Numbered from the stretch's first letter, positions 9,239-20,155 are shown. The stretch: 64,000 nt of DNA from Symbiodinium sp. CCMP2592 (GCA_905221615.1 CAJNDT010005001.1:175001-239000), one strand, 5' to 3'. Notes: generated by a model not told the origin, from the sequence alone. Translations and numbers: made by a program.

Positions 9239-10805
9239 TCAACCGCGCAAGTCGATGTCGCTGTCGAAACGCAAAGAGTCGTCGTCACGAATCCGAGCCA
9301 CGAGCACAGCCGCCTTGTACCAGTAGATGCTGAATGTGCCTTCATTGCCCCAAAGCCCCTCCGCGCCACCATCGGGATCGCTGGTCCTAAACCTCTGCAG
9401 CAGCCTGTCGCGCGAGATGCACCAGAGGCAGCCCATCGCAGGCCAGAAGCCAATTTCAGGATCGACCCACTCAGTTCCAGGAAAGTCCCGGAGCACCTCC
9501 AGGGCATCACCAGCTCGCAGCGCTTTGACGCCAAACACAGAAGCTGCCTCCTTGGTTAGTTGGACTCTGTTCTCAGCATCGCCCCGGAAAGCCGCCGCAG
9601 GGTCCGACAACAGCCGCTCCCAGGGTCCATAGTCGATAGAGAGCTTGGTCACGGCCTCTGCCACGCGGCATTGCAGATGCACCGGCACCGCTTCGCCTGT
9701 ATCATGATTCTCCGGATAGAACTCGTGCAGGAGCTTCACTTCACGAACCTGGAGCTCCAAGCCAAGAGATTCCAGGGCCAACCACAAAGCCCTGTCGCGG
9801 CCAACAAGTCTCCAAAAGTCCAGCTGCGGTCTACCGTCGAAGCTGTACTCGTGATGGAGTAGGAACCCGACATCACGCAAGTGCTTTTCCTGTAGCACTG
9901 TCTCCAGCGCTGGAATGCATTCACGCAGCCTGTCGGCAAGGGCAGTCGCATTCTGGTCCCCACGAGTCGTTCAGCGCGGCTCAGCGAACACCTTGTAGGT
10001 TGCAACGATCCGATGTCCGTCCAGGATGGGCCGTATCTCGTGCTTGCTGGATGTCAGCCAACAGCACCAGGATCCACAGCCACCATCCCAAAGTGCAACC
10101 TCAGCGTCTGCCTCTTGGAAGACTACCGCTCCGCCTCGGTGAGGGCAACCCGCGATGGCTATGAGTGTAGCCACATGATTATCCGAGCGCTTTGAAAAAA
10201 TCGCCTGGTCTGTATATCAGAAGCTTGTCGAATTCCGCACGGAGGATAGTGTCAGGCAGCAGCTCTGTTTCTACCTTGTTTAAGACTTCTGGCAGGTCAG
10301 GCCACTGGACGACAACCTCCGCAGTTTCCATGACGCTGCGCACATTAAGATCCATGACCGTCTCCTGGCCCCGTCCAAATGGAGCTTGCCTGCACACGTC
10401 CAGCAGGGCCTCTACGTCGATGGGCCAACACAAGGGCACTGAGCCCTTCAGCACGGTTACATCAGATGTTATATCCCCTGACACGAAGTGGGGGCTGGGT
10501 ATGTCGTCCATAGATTCCAGCACTTCTGTGACTTGCTGCTGGACGCCATGAAGCACCAAACTTGGCCGCGATCGTCTTGCTCTCGCCAAGGCAACTGCCC
10601 CAAGAGCGAAACTCCACGCGGCTCTACAGAATCCGCTCGTACCTTGTAGCGCTGCAGTGTTCCGTGACGGCACCGGCAAAGACTTCCATGGAGTTGTGCC
10701 CGAGCTTGAGGCATGGATGCAACAGCCAAGCCCGTCATTCGCAGTGGCGATCCTCGAGGCGGCGGCGGCAGCAGCGCCCCCTTCGAAAAGGCACGTGCAC
10801 ATCAT
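9239..10805 (-). pseudogene. 2-oxoglutarate/Fe(II) oxygenase-like gene, disrupted
   Basis: Read on the minus strand. The N-terminal part (10805 down to ~10182) shows APFGRGQETVMDLNVR, a pre-core motif of a dinoflagellate oxygenase family, then LLIYRPGDFFKA. In intact relatives as I recall them an HxDTP-type metal motif comes next. Here the frame stops at TAA (10179-10181), and the sequence resumes in another frame as RSDNHVATLIAIAG. This fits loss of the HxD segment by a frameshifting deletion of roughly 17 bases (inferred). The distal histidine (SKHEI) and the oxoglutarate-binding arginine (GHR) remain. A TGA at 9971-9973 then interrupts the same frame before a C-terminal module beginning LRDVGFLLHHEY. 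Coordinates cover the open segments; the true 5' end is unclear. An intron at the break is less likely but not excluded. Confidence 0.6.
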
Positions 10806-11744
10806 TTTGACTCTTCGCCACTTCCCTTCCCACTCGAAGAAACTCGAGCCGAAGTCACTGCGATCTGGTACGAGTTCGCTTCATGCAGTACCGTGGCCAT
10901 TCATAATTAAGGCTCGGTTAGTTTTTTGAGTATGGGGTTTCTTACGGGAATTGAATGGATGTCGACCTCGGCTTCGCAGGGCTGAAGAAGAAAGCAAAAC
11001 GCTATCAATCATGAATACGGTCATCATCCGAAAACGGAGACCGTCTTAACCCCAATAGTCTCCACGAAGCCCGATAGAGGCACGATCTTTGCAGAAAACA
11101 CGCTTGAACACGAGCCTGTGCATATAGACCACAAACCCTATAAATTCCTTTAAGGAACACTTTGGATCCCTGTATACATCCCTTGTATGGAACCCTATAG
11201 ATACCTTTAGGGAACCCTACAGTGGAGCCTTAGGCAGCCTTGCAATGTCAACATCCTTACAACACATCCGAAAAAAACCCAAACCCGAAAGCCCTAAAGT
11301 GCAGACCCTTCACCCTGAGACCCCCTCCACAAATCTCCAAAAAACCCTTAGCCGAATCCCTGACACCACTATGTACTTTTCGCCCTGAGTTAAGTGCTTT
11401 GCCGAGAACTTGTAGGGATCCTTAACCCCCGAAGCCCCTAAACCCAAAAAAACCCTAGCTGAACCTCGAAACCCTAGGACCCCCCCCTCTGGCCCTTTAC
11501 TGGAGCCCTTAGGGTCCTTCATAGTGGGTAGTTGGGGTAGATTAGAGGGGACTTTGGGGGTTCCAAGTAAATCCTGAAAGCCAGTAAGCTTTTCTAGGCT
11601 TTTCAGTAACCCAATGGGAACAAGTATATACTTTTTTAGGCTTCTTATTTTATAATAGGAACCCAGAAAAATGAAAGTAAAAAAGTATGCCACTGAACAG
11701 CCTGGTTTTGGATCCCCCAGCTAGTCCCTCAACTCTAAACACCT
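10806..11744. other. Non-coding, CCCTAAA-rich, no gene seen
   Basis: From about 11130 the sequence is dominated by degenerate AACCCTAAA and ATCCCTTTAAGGAACCC-like text. No family member with both ends was recognised before 11745. Confidence 0.35.
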
Positions 11745-11859
11745 ACAGTAGAAGCCAGAAAGTTGGAACACGGATTTAGGAGGATTAGTGCTAGGATCCC
11801 TTATACTTTACTAGAAGGGCATGAGGATACTAATGTTCCAACTTTCTGGCTTCTACTGT
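11745..11859. mobile_element. Family F hairpin element
   Basis: Near-perfect terminal inverted repeat ACAGTAGAAGCCAGAAAGTT... / ...AACTTTCTGGCTTCTACTGT, 115 bases, no ORF. It interrupts one copy of a duplicated flank whose other copy is empty. Confidence 0.85.
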
Positions 11860-11874
11860 AAACCATTAATGGAA

Positions 11875-11962
11875 GTCTACTTAGTATCCCCTAGAAACCC
11901 CATTATAATCCCCATAACCCACCTTACTAACCCGACTTACTAAGTCAAAAGGGCCTCCAAGT
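11875..11962 (-). mobile_element. Family D element, left arm missing
   Basis: Keeps the body GTCTACTTAGTATCCCC and the right arm ending AAAGGGCCTCCAAGTA. The left arm expected by comparison with 28431 and 62104 is absent and replaced by the duplicated flank. Confidence 0.7.
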
Positions 11963-12341
11963 AGTCCCTCAACTCTAAACACCTGAACCATTAATGGAAA
12001 CCGGCGCCCAGCTTTCAGCCCTCCCCCGGAGCCTCGGGCCATGAGAGAGAATAGGCTCAGGGCACTTGCTTCCCCAAGTAACTCCGGGAGAACACTATAT
12101 TCATTGCACGGTGGGCTCTAAAACGGTGGGTTTAGGATTTGGAGTTTTGGCTTCGGACCTTCGTAATCTTACATTCAGGGTTCCGATTTTTAGGGCTTCG
12201 GGGCTTCGAAGCCTGGGGTTTTATAGCTTACGGTATAGCAGACCCGCTCTTGCTACGTCGGGCTTCTGTGAGTGCGGAGCCGAGACTTCGCTTGGATCTA
12301 GGCTGCGGGATCTCGGGGGTCGAAGCCCTGAGCCCTAAACC

Positions 12342-12425
12342 TTAGAAGGGGCCCCCACCCAGAAGTAGTGACTATAAGGATTATACTAGAGCCCTACCAC
12401 TATTGCAGGGTGGGGGCCCTTCTAG
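12342..12425. mobile_element. Family H (hAT-like) MITE
   Basis: Inverted ends TTAGAAGGGGCCCCCACCC / GGGTGGGGGCCCTTCTAG. Flanked by a perfect 8-base duplication CCTAAACC (12334-12341 and 12426-12433). The target is itself a telomere-type motif, so chance matching is less improbable here than at the other copies. No coding capacity. Confidence 0.75.
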
Positions 12426-12499
12426 CCTAAACCCCTAAACCGAGTGCCCAAAACGGGATCCTTTAAGAGTTCTACATAGGCGCCTGTGAGGATTCTATG

Positions 12500-12532
12500 C
12501 TAAACCCTAAACCCTAAACCCTAAACCCTAAA
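12500..12532 (-). repeat. Perfect interstitial telomere-type repeat
   Basis: More than four uninterrupted CCCTAAA units, the cleanest run of this heptamer on the C-rich strand that I noticed. Confidence 0.85.
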
Positions 12533-13225
12533 TTTGGGTTCCATGGAGTTTCGGGCTTGGGTGCAAAGAATTACTCGAAGTGACCGGCCGGTTCCTCAGG
12601 ACCCCTAGGGAAGATACCTGCCATAGTGCGATCGGTTTAGGGAACAGGGTCCAAGTAAGGTTTAAAGTCATGTCTGTAAGACCTTCAACGCAGGAATGGG
12701 CTGGACCCTGTGGCACATTTTGCAAGTAGGTCGGTAAGCTTTCAATGGGGGGTGCTTAGTGTGTGAACATGGGTCGTGCGCTTTGAGGTGGTAGTGCTCG
12801 GGGCCTAGGGGGGTTTAGGAGTAGCACTAAACTATGAAATAAATCCCCATATGGAGATGGTGCCTGCGTGGGGGGTGAGGTAGCTGGAGTGGTCTTGCTA
12901 AGGCCGAGACCTTCGCGAATCCTGAACCCCGAAACCGTAGACTATGCCCCTTACTTAGACCCTGAACTGACAAGTACATGTCATAACCCCCTGAGCTATA
13001 TGTACATAAGCACAAAAATGAGACATGCCAAAGAAGCCCAGTAAACTTCAAGCAGGACATGGTTCGAGGGAGGAGATGGGGTCAAGGGGCATCCTGAAGT
13101 GATACAGGCACAGAATACATCGGATCATACGAAGATGATTTCTTCTGGGTATCATGATCATGTACAACACCAACGCATGTATCGAAGCCTGTTGGACAAA
13201 ATGGGTGAACATGATAGCTATCAAT
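12533..13225. other. Non-coding, no gene seen
   Basis: Short frames only. No inverted-repeat element was delimited. Confidence 0.3.
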
Positions 13226-13330
13226 ATGTGTATATATATATATACACATATTTATTTACAAGTACAGCATATTTACATACACACGTATGTGAATATATCT
13301 GTACATATACGTATATACATATATACATAT

Positions 13331-13366
<36 letters not shown>

Positions 13367-13381
13367 GTGTATATATGTATG

Positions 13382-13412
<31 letters not shown>

Positions 13413-13440
13413 GTATCTCTGTATATATATATATGTCCAT
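13226..13440. repeat. TA/TACA microsatellite region
   Basis: Alternating TATATA, TACATA and TATGTA tracts. All frames through it are low-complexity Tyr/Ile. Confidence 0.9.
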
Positions 13441-13923
13441 ATGAAGTTACACACGTACATGTATATTCATGTCTGGATATTCATACCCATTCATACTTGA
13501 CGTTCCGAAATCAGAATTCACAAGTCGGGCTTGGGGGGGGTTCAGGAGGACTGCAGAGAGGGACTTCAACAAGTGCGCAGACTGGGCAAGCCCGAGACGC
13601 CATCTCAGGGTTCAGGGGCTCAGGGTTTAAGGGGTCTAGGCGTTAGCGGCTTAGGCTTAGAGTTTAGGATTTTAAGGGTTTTTGTCCCTCGGGAATTTAG
13701 CCGGAAGAATACAAAAAACACAAACAACTTCCTCCATTCCTGCATGTAGGTTTCAGGTTCTGGAACCCTACAGTTCTTTAGGCTCAAAACTCTAAACCCT
13801 ATACTTGGCTTTAACCCGAAACCCTACCTGGACCCCAAAGGCATGTAGAACAACAGCTGTTTCTGGGTGCTGGATCCTGATTTTACATAACAGTACTGTC
13901 GGCGCTTCGGATAAACCTTGATA

Positions 13924-14031
13924 TGGGGGCCTTAATAAGTGGAATAAGGCTTTGGGGTACATTGTAGTAATTTATAATATGGAAGCCTAAGACTAGTATA
14001 AGTAATTATGTGGACCCCCTATATTAAAACC
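13924..14031 (+). mobile_element. Family R element, diverged
   Basis: Left end TGGGGGCCTTAATAAGTGGA, right end TAAGTAATTATGTGGACCCC; the arms pair imperfectly. Confidence 0.4.
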
Positions 14032-14441
14032 CTAAACCCCGCTGCAACCGGACACTTCGAGCTCGGGACCAACCGCACACGGAACAAGTCCGTTGCGAGC
14101 GGCGTCATATCTAAGCCTGGCATGCAATCGGTTAGTTGGAATGCCATGCTGGCTGAGGGGTCGGTTTGGAGACATGCTCAAGGTTCTGGGGTTCAGGGTT
14201 TTTTTCCCTCGCGCATGTGCTTGGGAGTCTATGCCCGCTCGCGAGGTTTAGGGTTTTAGGGTTTGGGATTTTAGGTTCGAGGGCTTAGGGTTTAGGGTAG
14301 TGTACAACCCAAAAAAAAGCAAGTCGCAAGAAATTCGGAGGTCCAAATTTGGAGGAGTCGAGGTTACACCCTGTAAGCCTTAAGGTCGCGGCCCGGGGTC
14401 TGAATCATTGAAATCGTAGCACAGGGTTTATGGTCCATTTG
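14032..14441. other. Possible short exon in non-coding sequence
   Basis: 14040-14190 translates on the plus strand to a varied, non-repetitive peptide, with TTTAGGG-type text after it. It may be an exon, but there is no recognisable domain and the boundaries are unknown. Confidence 0.2.
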
Positions 14442-14531
14442 CCCAGAGGCTCCATAGTAGTTCCTTTTTGGGATTACCTTATGGAAATCTATATATGAGC
14501 CCCAAAAAGGAACTACTTTGGAGCCTTAGGG
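14442..14531 (+). mobile_element. Family A MITE
   Basis: Ends CCCAGAGGCTCCATAGTAG and CTACTTTGGAGCCTTAGGG form the arms around TTCCTTTTTGGG / CCCCAAAAAGGAA. Flanked by TG on both sides, a 2-base duplication that is not TA. Confidence 0.85.
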
Positions 14532-15544
14532 TGTCGTATCGCCATTGGCATGGCGACAAAAACGGTAGAAGTGCTACCTCGGCACCACGCATGCCCACAT
14601 TCGAACTGCACGCATCTGCCCAAGAATCCAGGAAATGATTTTCCCCGTGGAAATTCCCAAACGCTTCGACGGTTCCTGATGACGACTGCTTCGCGTGTGC
14701 AAACGAGCTTTGTGAATCGAAGTCCATAAATTGAGGAATGTACCGTAAATCATGATAGGATCCCTGATATGGATTTAGGTATATTGCTTAATTTAAGGAT
14801 TTTGCAATGTCTGCGTCATTCAGTTCGGGTGGGAAGAAGTGAAAGTTGAGTTGGGAGTTTGATCTTCGTGCTTCGCCTCATGGAGGACCCTGGCTGGCCC
14901 TGCCCCCAACCATTTAAGCTTTTGTGACACGCTTTGGGTGCGATACACCGGATGGCTGGTGAAACTTGCGCTGCACATTCTAGAATGATCTAACAGAAGT
15001 GGCGAATAGCTTCTGAAATTCTGATCGTGAAAAGCTGCAACAACTGGTATTCGTTTTCGTAGCAATATCGTGTGAGCAATAGACTGTGCCATGGTACACA
15101 CGGTCGGAGTCGAAGTCATAGTCATTTGCTTTATGTGGTTTAGGATTCTCCTAAACCTGCTGCCATGCCGCTGGTGGCACTGGCTGTGTCTTTTGCTGGG
15201 AGAAGCAAGCTTCCTACAAGAGTGATGCAGTCTGCTCATGTTTGCGACACCGTATTACTTGTCAGCAAAAGGCACGCTAAAACTATGGCACGCTCTGAAC
15301 TACCCGCAAGGGATAGGCTCGCAGTCGGGTCACCTGTTTTTGCAGTGCGTGACCCAAGGGCGCACAGAGCTGTATGTGTGGAGGAACACACAGCAGCTGT
15401 GGGATGCCTTTCCCTGAATTGCGACTCACTGGCCTGAAGTTGAGTACCGAGGTACATGGCAATGTAACTGTGCCTCAATCTCGGGGTCGTTTTGACATCG
15501 GGGGCCGTTTCTGTAGGATCCTGATCTAAGGGAGCCTAAACTTT
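14532..15544. other. Unassigned stretch with overlapping frames
   Basis: 14820-15480 has open frames of 80-139 codons on both strands and nothing that identifies the real one. It is largely free of telomere-type repeats, so a gene fragment is possible. Confidence 0.25.
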
Positions 15545-15651
15545 GGGGGCCTGAATAATTAGAATAGGGTTTGGGGGCCATAATATGCCATTCTACTAGA
15601 ATTATACTAAGGAACCACATAAAATAGTGTTGGTAATTATTTAGGCCGCTA
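15545..15651 (+). mobile_element. Family R element
   Basis: Left end GGGGGCCTGAATAATTAGAA pairs with right end GGTAATTATTTAGGCCGCTA. It abuts the A element at 15654. Confidence 0.6.
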
Positions 15652-15653
15652 TA

Positions 15654-15739
15654 CCCTAAGGCTCCAAAGTAGTTCCTTTTTGGGTTCACATATAGAATCC
15701 TATAAGGTAATCCCAAAAAGGAACTACTATGGAGCCTCT
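15654..15739 (-). mobile_element. Family A MITE
   Basis: Left arm CCCTAAGGCTCCAAAGTAG, right arm CTACTATGGAGCCTCTG. The last two bases of the right end have drifted; allowing for that, TA flanks both sides. Confidence 0.8.
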
Positions 15740-15860
15740 GTTTAGTATGCTTTGGGGGTCTATGTAAGGCTCAGACGACAGCTTGTGACGTGCAGCTTCC
15801 CTCGTTTTATGAGTTCTAGTTCCAGAGTTGTGAAACCCCCACGCTGCCCTAGATCTCAAT

Positions 15861-15946
15861 ATAAGGCCCTGAATAATTCGAACGGGGTTTAGGGGTTACA
15901 AAAAGGAACCATGACGAATATTGCTACTAGTTACGCAGGCTTCTAC
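15861..15946 (+). mobile_element. Family R element, diverged
   Basis: Contains AAGGCCCTGAATAATTCGAA and GGGGTTTAGGGG; the right arm is poorly conserved. Confidence 0.35.
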
Positions 15947-16283
15947 GTTATCTGAATGAAGGAGAACCCACATATTTGGGGCGTTGAACTCGCCCCTAAG
16001 CTCCTGACTTCAGCAGTAAGCCCCAGAAACCAAAGCTTATACTTTCAGATTGCCACCAAATTTGAGACCTTAAACCCTATACCCTATGCACCCCAAAAAA
16101 GCATAGAGCCAGGTTTACGGATCAGGATTTATACGGTTCACGCTTTAGGAAGACGGTCCTAAGCTTAGAGCTTCAGGGCTAACCGGTTTCTACTTTTTGC
16201 AGTTAAGGGTTCAAGGTTTCGGGTTTAAGGTTCTGAGGTTTCAGGGCGAAGGCTAAGGTTTAGGTTTTGAGTTCGACGGCTTA

Positions 16284-16370
16284 CCCAGAGGCTCCATAGT
16301 AGTTCCTTTTTGGGATTACCTCAAAGGATTCTATATGAACCCCAAAAGCAACCACTATGGAGCCTTAGAG
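16284..16370 (+). mobile_element. Family A MITE
   Basis: Ends CCCAGAGGCTCCATAGTAG and CCACTATGGAGCCTTAGAG around TTCCTTTTTGGG and a shortened partner AACCCCAAAAG. Confidence 0.75.
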
Positions 16371-16475
16371 TTAGGCTTTATAAGGTTCAGAGCCAAGTCA
16401 GGTCCGGTTGCGTGACCGAGCTGGTGCACACGGTCGATGGACAAAGCCATTGCCTGATGGGATACAGCCTAAATT

Positions 16476-16552
16476 GGAGTTTCCGAAAATGGGGGGTCCC
16501 TGATGTAGTATCCTAAATTATAGGATCCTTATTATCAGGACCCCAAACTCCA
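16476..16552 (+). mobile_element. Family E element, internally deleted
   Basis: Left arm GGAGTTTCCGAAAATGGGG and the family core TAGGATCCTTATTATCAGGA are present. The right arm is reduced to CCCCAAACTCC. Confidence 0.6.
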
Positions 16553-17748
16553 AATCTCGAATCCCCAATAGCAACTCCCAGAAACCCTAAACCCTGCAAG
16601 CGGGCCCCAAACCTCAAAAACCCTGTAGAAAAAGCATGAAGCCCAAAGCCACGGACACTGAAACCCTGCAGTATCCAAAATCTCTAAGACGCCTTCTCGA
16701 GGCAAGCTCCGAAACAAGTTTGAAGCTATGAATTCTTGATCTTACTCTAAGAGTCCAAAGGACCCAGTAATTCGGTACTCGTGTTCAGGATAGTAGTGTA
16801 TGTATAGGCTACAATTTGGGAGAGTATATGATGATCAAGTACATGGACCCATAGGGTTACGGCAGGGAGTCCGAATCTCGCGAAACTTGCCAGCGAATTA
16901 TCAACCCCCACCCCCGGCAAAAGCAGTTGAAAGAGGCTTTGTAAACAGTTCTCGACTCCCCTGATCGAGCCAGGGTTTGTTTTTAGCGAACCTGTTTTTA
17001 CTAAAAGCAGAGAAAGATCTTGATAAAATCTACTTGTAATCACATATCCTCAAGAAGCGAGATTTCCTTAACAAGCCGAAAAGATTTGAAAACACCGCTT
17101 CGGTTCCTCAATGAGAAATCGATCCATTACCCAGAAACTTGGACGATCTTTTGAAATCTCAGGGTGGGGGTACAAGCCCTACACAAAGCGCTTGAAGTGT
17201 GCTTTCAGGAAACAGGGGTTCGGGAGCGTTGAAGCACTCTAAGCAATGGAGGCTTTGATATATTCCTCACTCACCCCATGTTGGAATTGAAGGGAGTTCT
17301 ATTTAGCAGCGGTCCGGGCTTCCAAATGCACCAGAACGCATGCGCAGCAAGAGATCCACTACCCGAAACCCCCAGACCTTGAGAAACAAAACGAAACCCC
17401 GAGACCTTTCGTCGTAAGACCACAAACCCGTCCGACAGAAGCCAGCAACATACTAAAACAAAGCTCTAATTCCCGGACTCAATGTATGGCCCACACGAAG
17501 CTGAACCCTGATCCCTGAACTCCTTGAACTTATAGCTTACAGCCCAAATACTAAGCGCTTGAGCCCAATCTCCGAACCTCCTCGAACTGTTTTTCCTGTT
17601 GTTGACGAATTTGTAAGTCCAATCTCGGAACCTCCTCGAACTTCATCAGAAGCCATCAACACACCAAAGAAGTCCTTAACCCTAAACCTCTACTCGAAAC
17701 TCGAAACCCCCTCGAACTTCATCCAGGGCAGCATAACCCTAAACCCTA
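16553..17748. other. Non-coding, no gene seen
   Basis: Mixed sequence with occasional AACCCTAAA text. A CGAACCTCCTCGAACTT-type phrase recurs at about 17571, 17625, 17709, 17969 and 18088, a loose local repeat that runs through the following telomere-like block. Confidence 0.35.
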
Positions 17749-17843
17749 TTAACCCTGAATAACCTACCTTTTTAGGGTTCCTTATTATTATTATGATTTC
17801 CTTACATTTTAACTCCTTAAAAAGGTAGGTTCTTCAGGGTTAA
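17749..17843. mobile_element. Family Q hairpin element
   Basis: Arms TTAACCCTGAATAACCTACC / GGTAGGTTCTTCAGGGTTAA continue through CTTTTTA / TAAAAAG. About 95 bases, no ORF. Confidence 0.75.
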
Positions 17844-17845
17844 GG

Positions 17846-17957
17846 TAAACCCTAAACCCAAAACCCCTAAACCCCATACCCTAAAACCCTAAACCCTAAA
17901 ACCCTAAACCCCATACCCTAACACCCTAAACCCTAAAACCCTAAACCCTTAAACCCT
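17846..17957 (-). repeat. Interstitial telomere-type block
   Basis: Alternating CCCTAAA, CCCTAAAA and CCCCATA units, irregular rather than perfect heptamers. Confidence 0.85.
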
Positions 17958-18011
17958 GGGACCTCCTCGAACTTCATCCAGGGCACCCTGAACCCTAAAC
18001 CCTAAAACCCT

Positions 18012-18012
<1 letters not shown>

Positions 18013-18053
<41 letters not shown>
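18013..18053. repeat. (CT)n microsatellite with shared flank
   Basis: About 20 CT units followed by CCCAGGCATTCGAAACGTCA. The CT tract at 34006 is followed by nearly the same phrase. Confidence 0.85.
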
Positions 18054-18056
<3 letters not shown>

Positions 18057-18197
18057 AGGCATTCGAAACGTCAAACCCTGGGGAACCTCCTCGAACTTCA
18101 TTGAGGGCCGCATTCAGCAACAAGCGCCCAGCGGCTCCCACGCGCTTCTCCTTGACGCCGACCTGCTCGAGGTCCTGGGAACGTGGGTTTAGGGTTT

Positions 18198-18380
18198 AGG
18201 CTTCCTTTAAAGGGTACTATAAGGGCTCCTTTAAGGGGGTACCCAGAGAGCACGGAATATACCCCCTAAGGCTTCCTTTAAAGGGTGCTCTAAGGGTGCC
18301 TTTAAGTAGGGTTTAGGGATTAGGGTTTTTAGGGTTTAGGCTTCCTTTAAAGGGTACTATAAGGGCTACTTTAAGGGATC
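18198..18380. repeat. CCTTTAAAGG stepwise repeat cluster
   Basis: Several copies of GGCTTCCTTTAAAGGGTACT and TATAAGGGCTCCTTTAAGGG, a short palindrome (CCTTTAAAGG) embedded in variable spacers, between telomere-type motifs. Confidence 0.6.
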
Positions 18381-18394
18381 TATAGGGTTTAGGG

Positions 18395-18471
18395 CCCAGA
18401 CCTTTCAAAATCCCTTAAATTAAGGAATATACCTTAAGTTATAATAGGATCCCTAATATGAATTAAGGTAG
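18395..18471. mobile_element. Family C element, right arm missing
   Basis: Left arm CCCAGACCTTTCAAAATCCC and the core ATAATAGGATCCCTAATATG are present. The right arm is replaced by the D2 segment starting at 18472. Confidence 0.65.
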
Positions 18472-18590
18472 GTTTACTTAAGGGATCATGGGACTTAGTA
18501 ACTGGGGTCATAATTAGGGTAACTAGACTTATAACTACTTATAACCCCAGTTAAAGGTACTTATAAGGTGGGAAGTGGGTAGGTTTAGGC
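18472..18590 (+). mobile_element. Family D2 element, right arm degraded
   Basis: Begins TTTACTTAAGGGATCATGGG and continues with ACTTAGTAACTGGGG and AACCCCAGTTAAAGGTACTT as at 42891. The expected right arm ending in CCAAGTA is absent. Confidence 0.6.
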
Positions 18591-18634
18591 TTCCTTTCAG
18601 GACTACAGGGTTTAGGGTTTAGGGTTTAGGCTTC

Positions 18635-18743
18635 CCCAGACCTTTCAAAATCCCTTGACTAAGGAATATACCTTAATTCATAATAGGATCCCTAATAGAA
18701 TTTAAGGTATATTCCTTAATTAAGGGATTTTGGAAGGTCTGGG
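18635..18743. mobile_element. Family C element
   Basis: Arms CCCAGACCTTTCAAAATCCC / GGGATTTTGGAAGGTCTGGG, centre around GGATCCC. Flanked by TC on both sides (18633-34, 18744-45). Confidence 0.9.
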
Positions 18744-18775
18744 TCCTTTCAGGACTATATATCATGGAGTACCCT

Positions 18776-18839
18776 AAATAGTAGGATCCCAACTATAAGG
18801 CCCGCAAAATAAGGTACCCCCTGATTTTCGGAAACTCCC
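18776..18839 (+). mobile_element. Family E element, internally deleted
   Basis: Left end cut to GGAGT, joined directly to ACCCTAAATAGTAGGATCCC; right arm GATTTTCGGAAACTCCC is intact. Confidence 0.6.
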
Positions 18840-18862
18840 ACTAGGGTACTGTGGGGGGTATA

Positions 18863-18951
18863 GGGTTTACGCTCTCGCAACTCGGACAAGCCAGACAGGT
18901 CTCGCATTCGACGTACTTTGACTGGTCGGCACTAGCAGCTGACATTTGAGT
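18863..18951 (+). repeat. Dispersed repeat U, copy 1
   Basis: GGTTTACGCTCTCGCAACTC followed by GGACA and GTACTTTGACTGGTC. A second copy at 24855 matches over roughly 85 bases with scattered differences. Confidence 0.65.
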
Positions 18952-20064
18952 TATCGGGTTTAGGGTTAAGGGGTTAGGGGTGTCTATAGGGTGTTAACGA
19001 GTTCAGGGTTCACGGTTTCGGGTTTGGAATTTCGGCCGCTGAACTGATCTGGCTGCCTGCAACTATAGTGGAATGTGCAGTACGACTTACACGTTGTATT
19101 CTCATTGATGCAACCGTGAATGGTTCTTGGGTTCTCCCGATTTCCGAGTTTCAGCGGGTTCGGGGGTTTTTGCGCATTTATCTAGAGTCTAGAGATATGT
19201 AAATTTCTGCTGGGCAGAACCAGAGGTGATATGGCAGCAGAACAAAGGAGCTGAGCCACAAGAGCCCTGTCATCGGATCTTCTTCTGAATTCTAACCGCT
19301 TCGATTTTTCTGGTAGAACCTATACCATCCTGTCTGGAAATACACAACTGTAAACCCTAAACCTAAAAAGATCAACCAGTGGTTCCTACAAAACTAGAAG
19401 GGCTTCGTCTGAGTCTTGTCAACTGCCGGCCTTACTGGCCCAAACCCCAAGGGAATAAAAGTTGAAACTTTCAGAAGACTAATTACCTTGTAAGAAGCCC
19501 GAAAGTTGAAAAGTTGAGATTACAGCCGATTAGAGGCAAGGAGCTTGCGGTCTCAGGTCTGGGGCCTGCCGCAACACGCCGATCTCAGATCCCGTCGCGC
19601 AGTAGGCAAGGCAGGTCTGGACGTTCTCAAGCACGGCCAAGAACTCCACGTCCACCGTGTTGGCGTAGGTCATGTGAAAGTTAGAAAAATCAATGAGCTT
19701 GCACACCGTCTTTCGCGTACCTTGCCCAGCAACCCTCATACAATGCCTGAAGCACATGGCCTAGTTATATAATCCCGTAGTAGAAAGTCCTCAGCCCATT
19801 GAAAGTTTGTCTGCCGAAACCCAGATGCCCAAAACCTTGCAAACTTTGGGGAGTTTGTTGGGTTCAAGTTTGGTCTTTCAGGTCTAGGGCTCGGGGATTA
19901 TGGTTGAAATCTTGGGTTCAATGGTATGCCGCTATGCCCGCCAGTCCCGACGCCCCAACCTTGCTGCCCAAAGCAGTAGCTCACATCCCGCGCGAGCAGC
20001 AGTGAGCTTCCCCAGAATCCTTGCAGGACCCCGGGTGGCTCCGGGTTTACAGTTTATGGCTTCG
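18952..20064. other. Mostly non-coding; possible exon on minus strand
   Basis: 19530-19757 (minus) is open for 75 codons with a varied composition containing FSNFHMTYANTVDVEFLAVL, which reads like real protein. I cannot assign a family. The remainder shows no gene or bounded repeat. Confidence 0.25.
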
Positions 20065-20107
20065 GCGCTCGCACTTGGACAGTCCAGGCGAGGCATGTGG
20101 TTCGAGG
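20065..20107 (+). repeat. Dispersed repeat T, copy 1
   Basis: GGACAGTCCAGGCGAGGCAT followed by GTGGTTCGAGG. Matching segments occur at 61921 and 62884. Confidence 0.55.
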
Positions 20108-20155
20108 TGGGTTGAGTGAGACGCTACTAAGTTGGGAGAGTTGAAGTTGTAAGTA

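Larger units (their letters stand above)
11724..11999. repeat. Direct duplication flanking a truncated D element, one copy occupied by an F element
   Basis: A ~37-base segment starting GTCCCTCAACTCTAAACACC and ending CCATTAATGGAA is present twice: uninterrupted at 11963-11999, and split at 11724-11744 / 11860-11874 by the F element at 11745-11859. Confidence 0.75.

Noticed and set aside
12500..12532. True chromosome end
   Set aside because: The perfect telomere-type run is only about 33 bases with long non-telomeric sequence on both sides, so it is interstitial.
18635..18743. Hairpins as intrinsic transcription terminators
   Set aside because: The arms are repeated as complete elements with target duplications and lie in eukaryotic DNA away from gene ends.
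20095..20110. tRNA-type internal promoter in repeat T (GTGGTTCGAGG)
   Set aside because: It resembles a B box, but no A box or cloverleaf could be drawn, and the other copies have lost the match.
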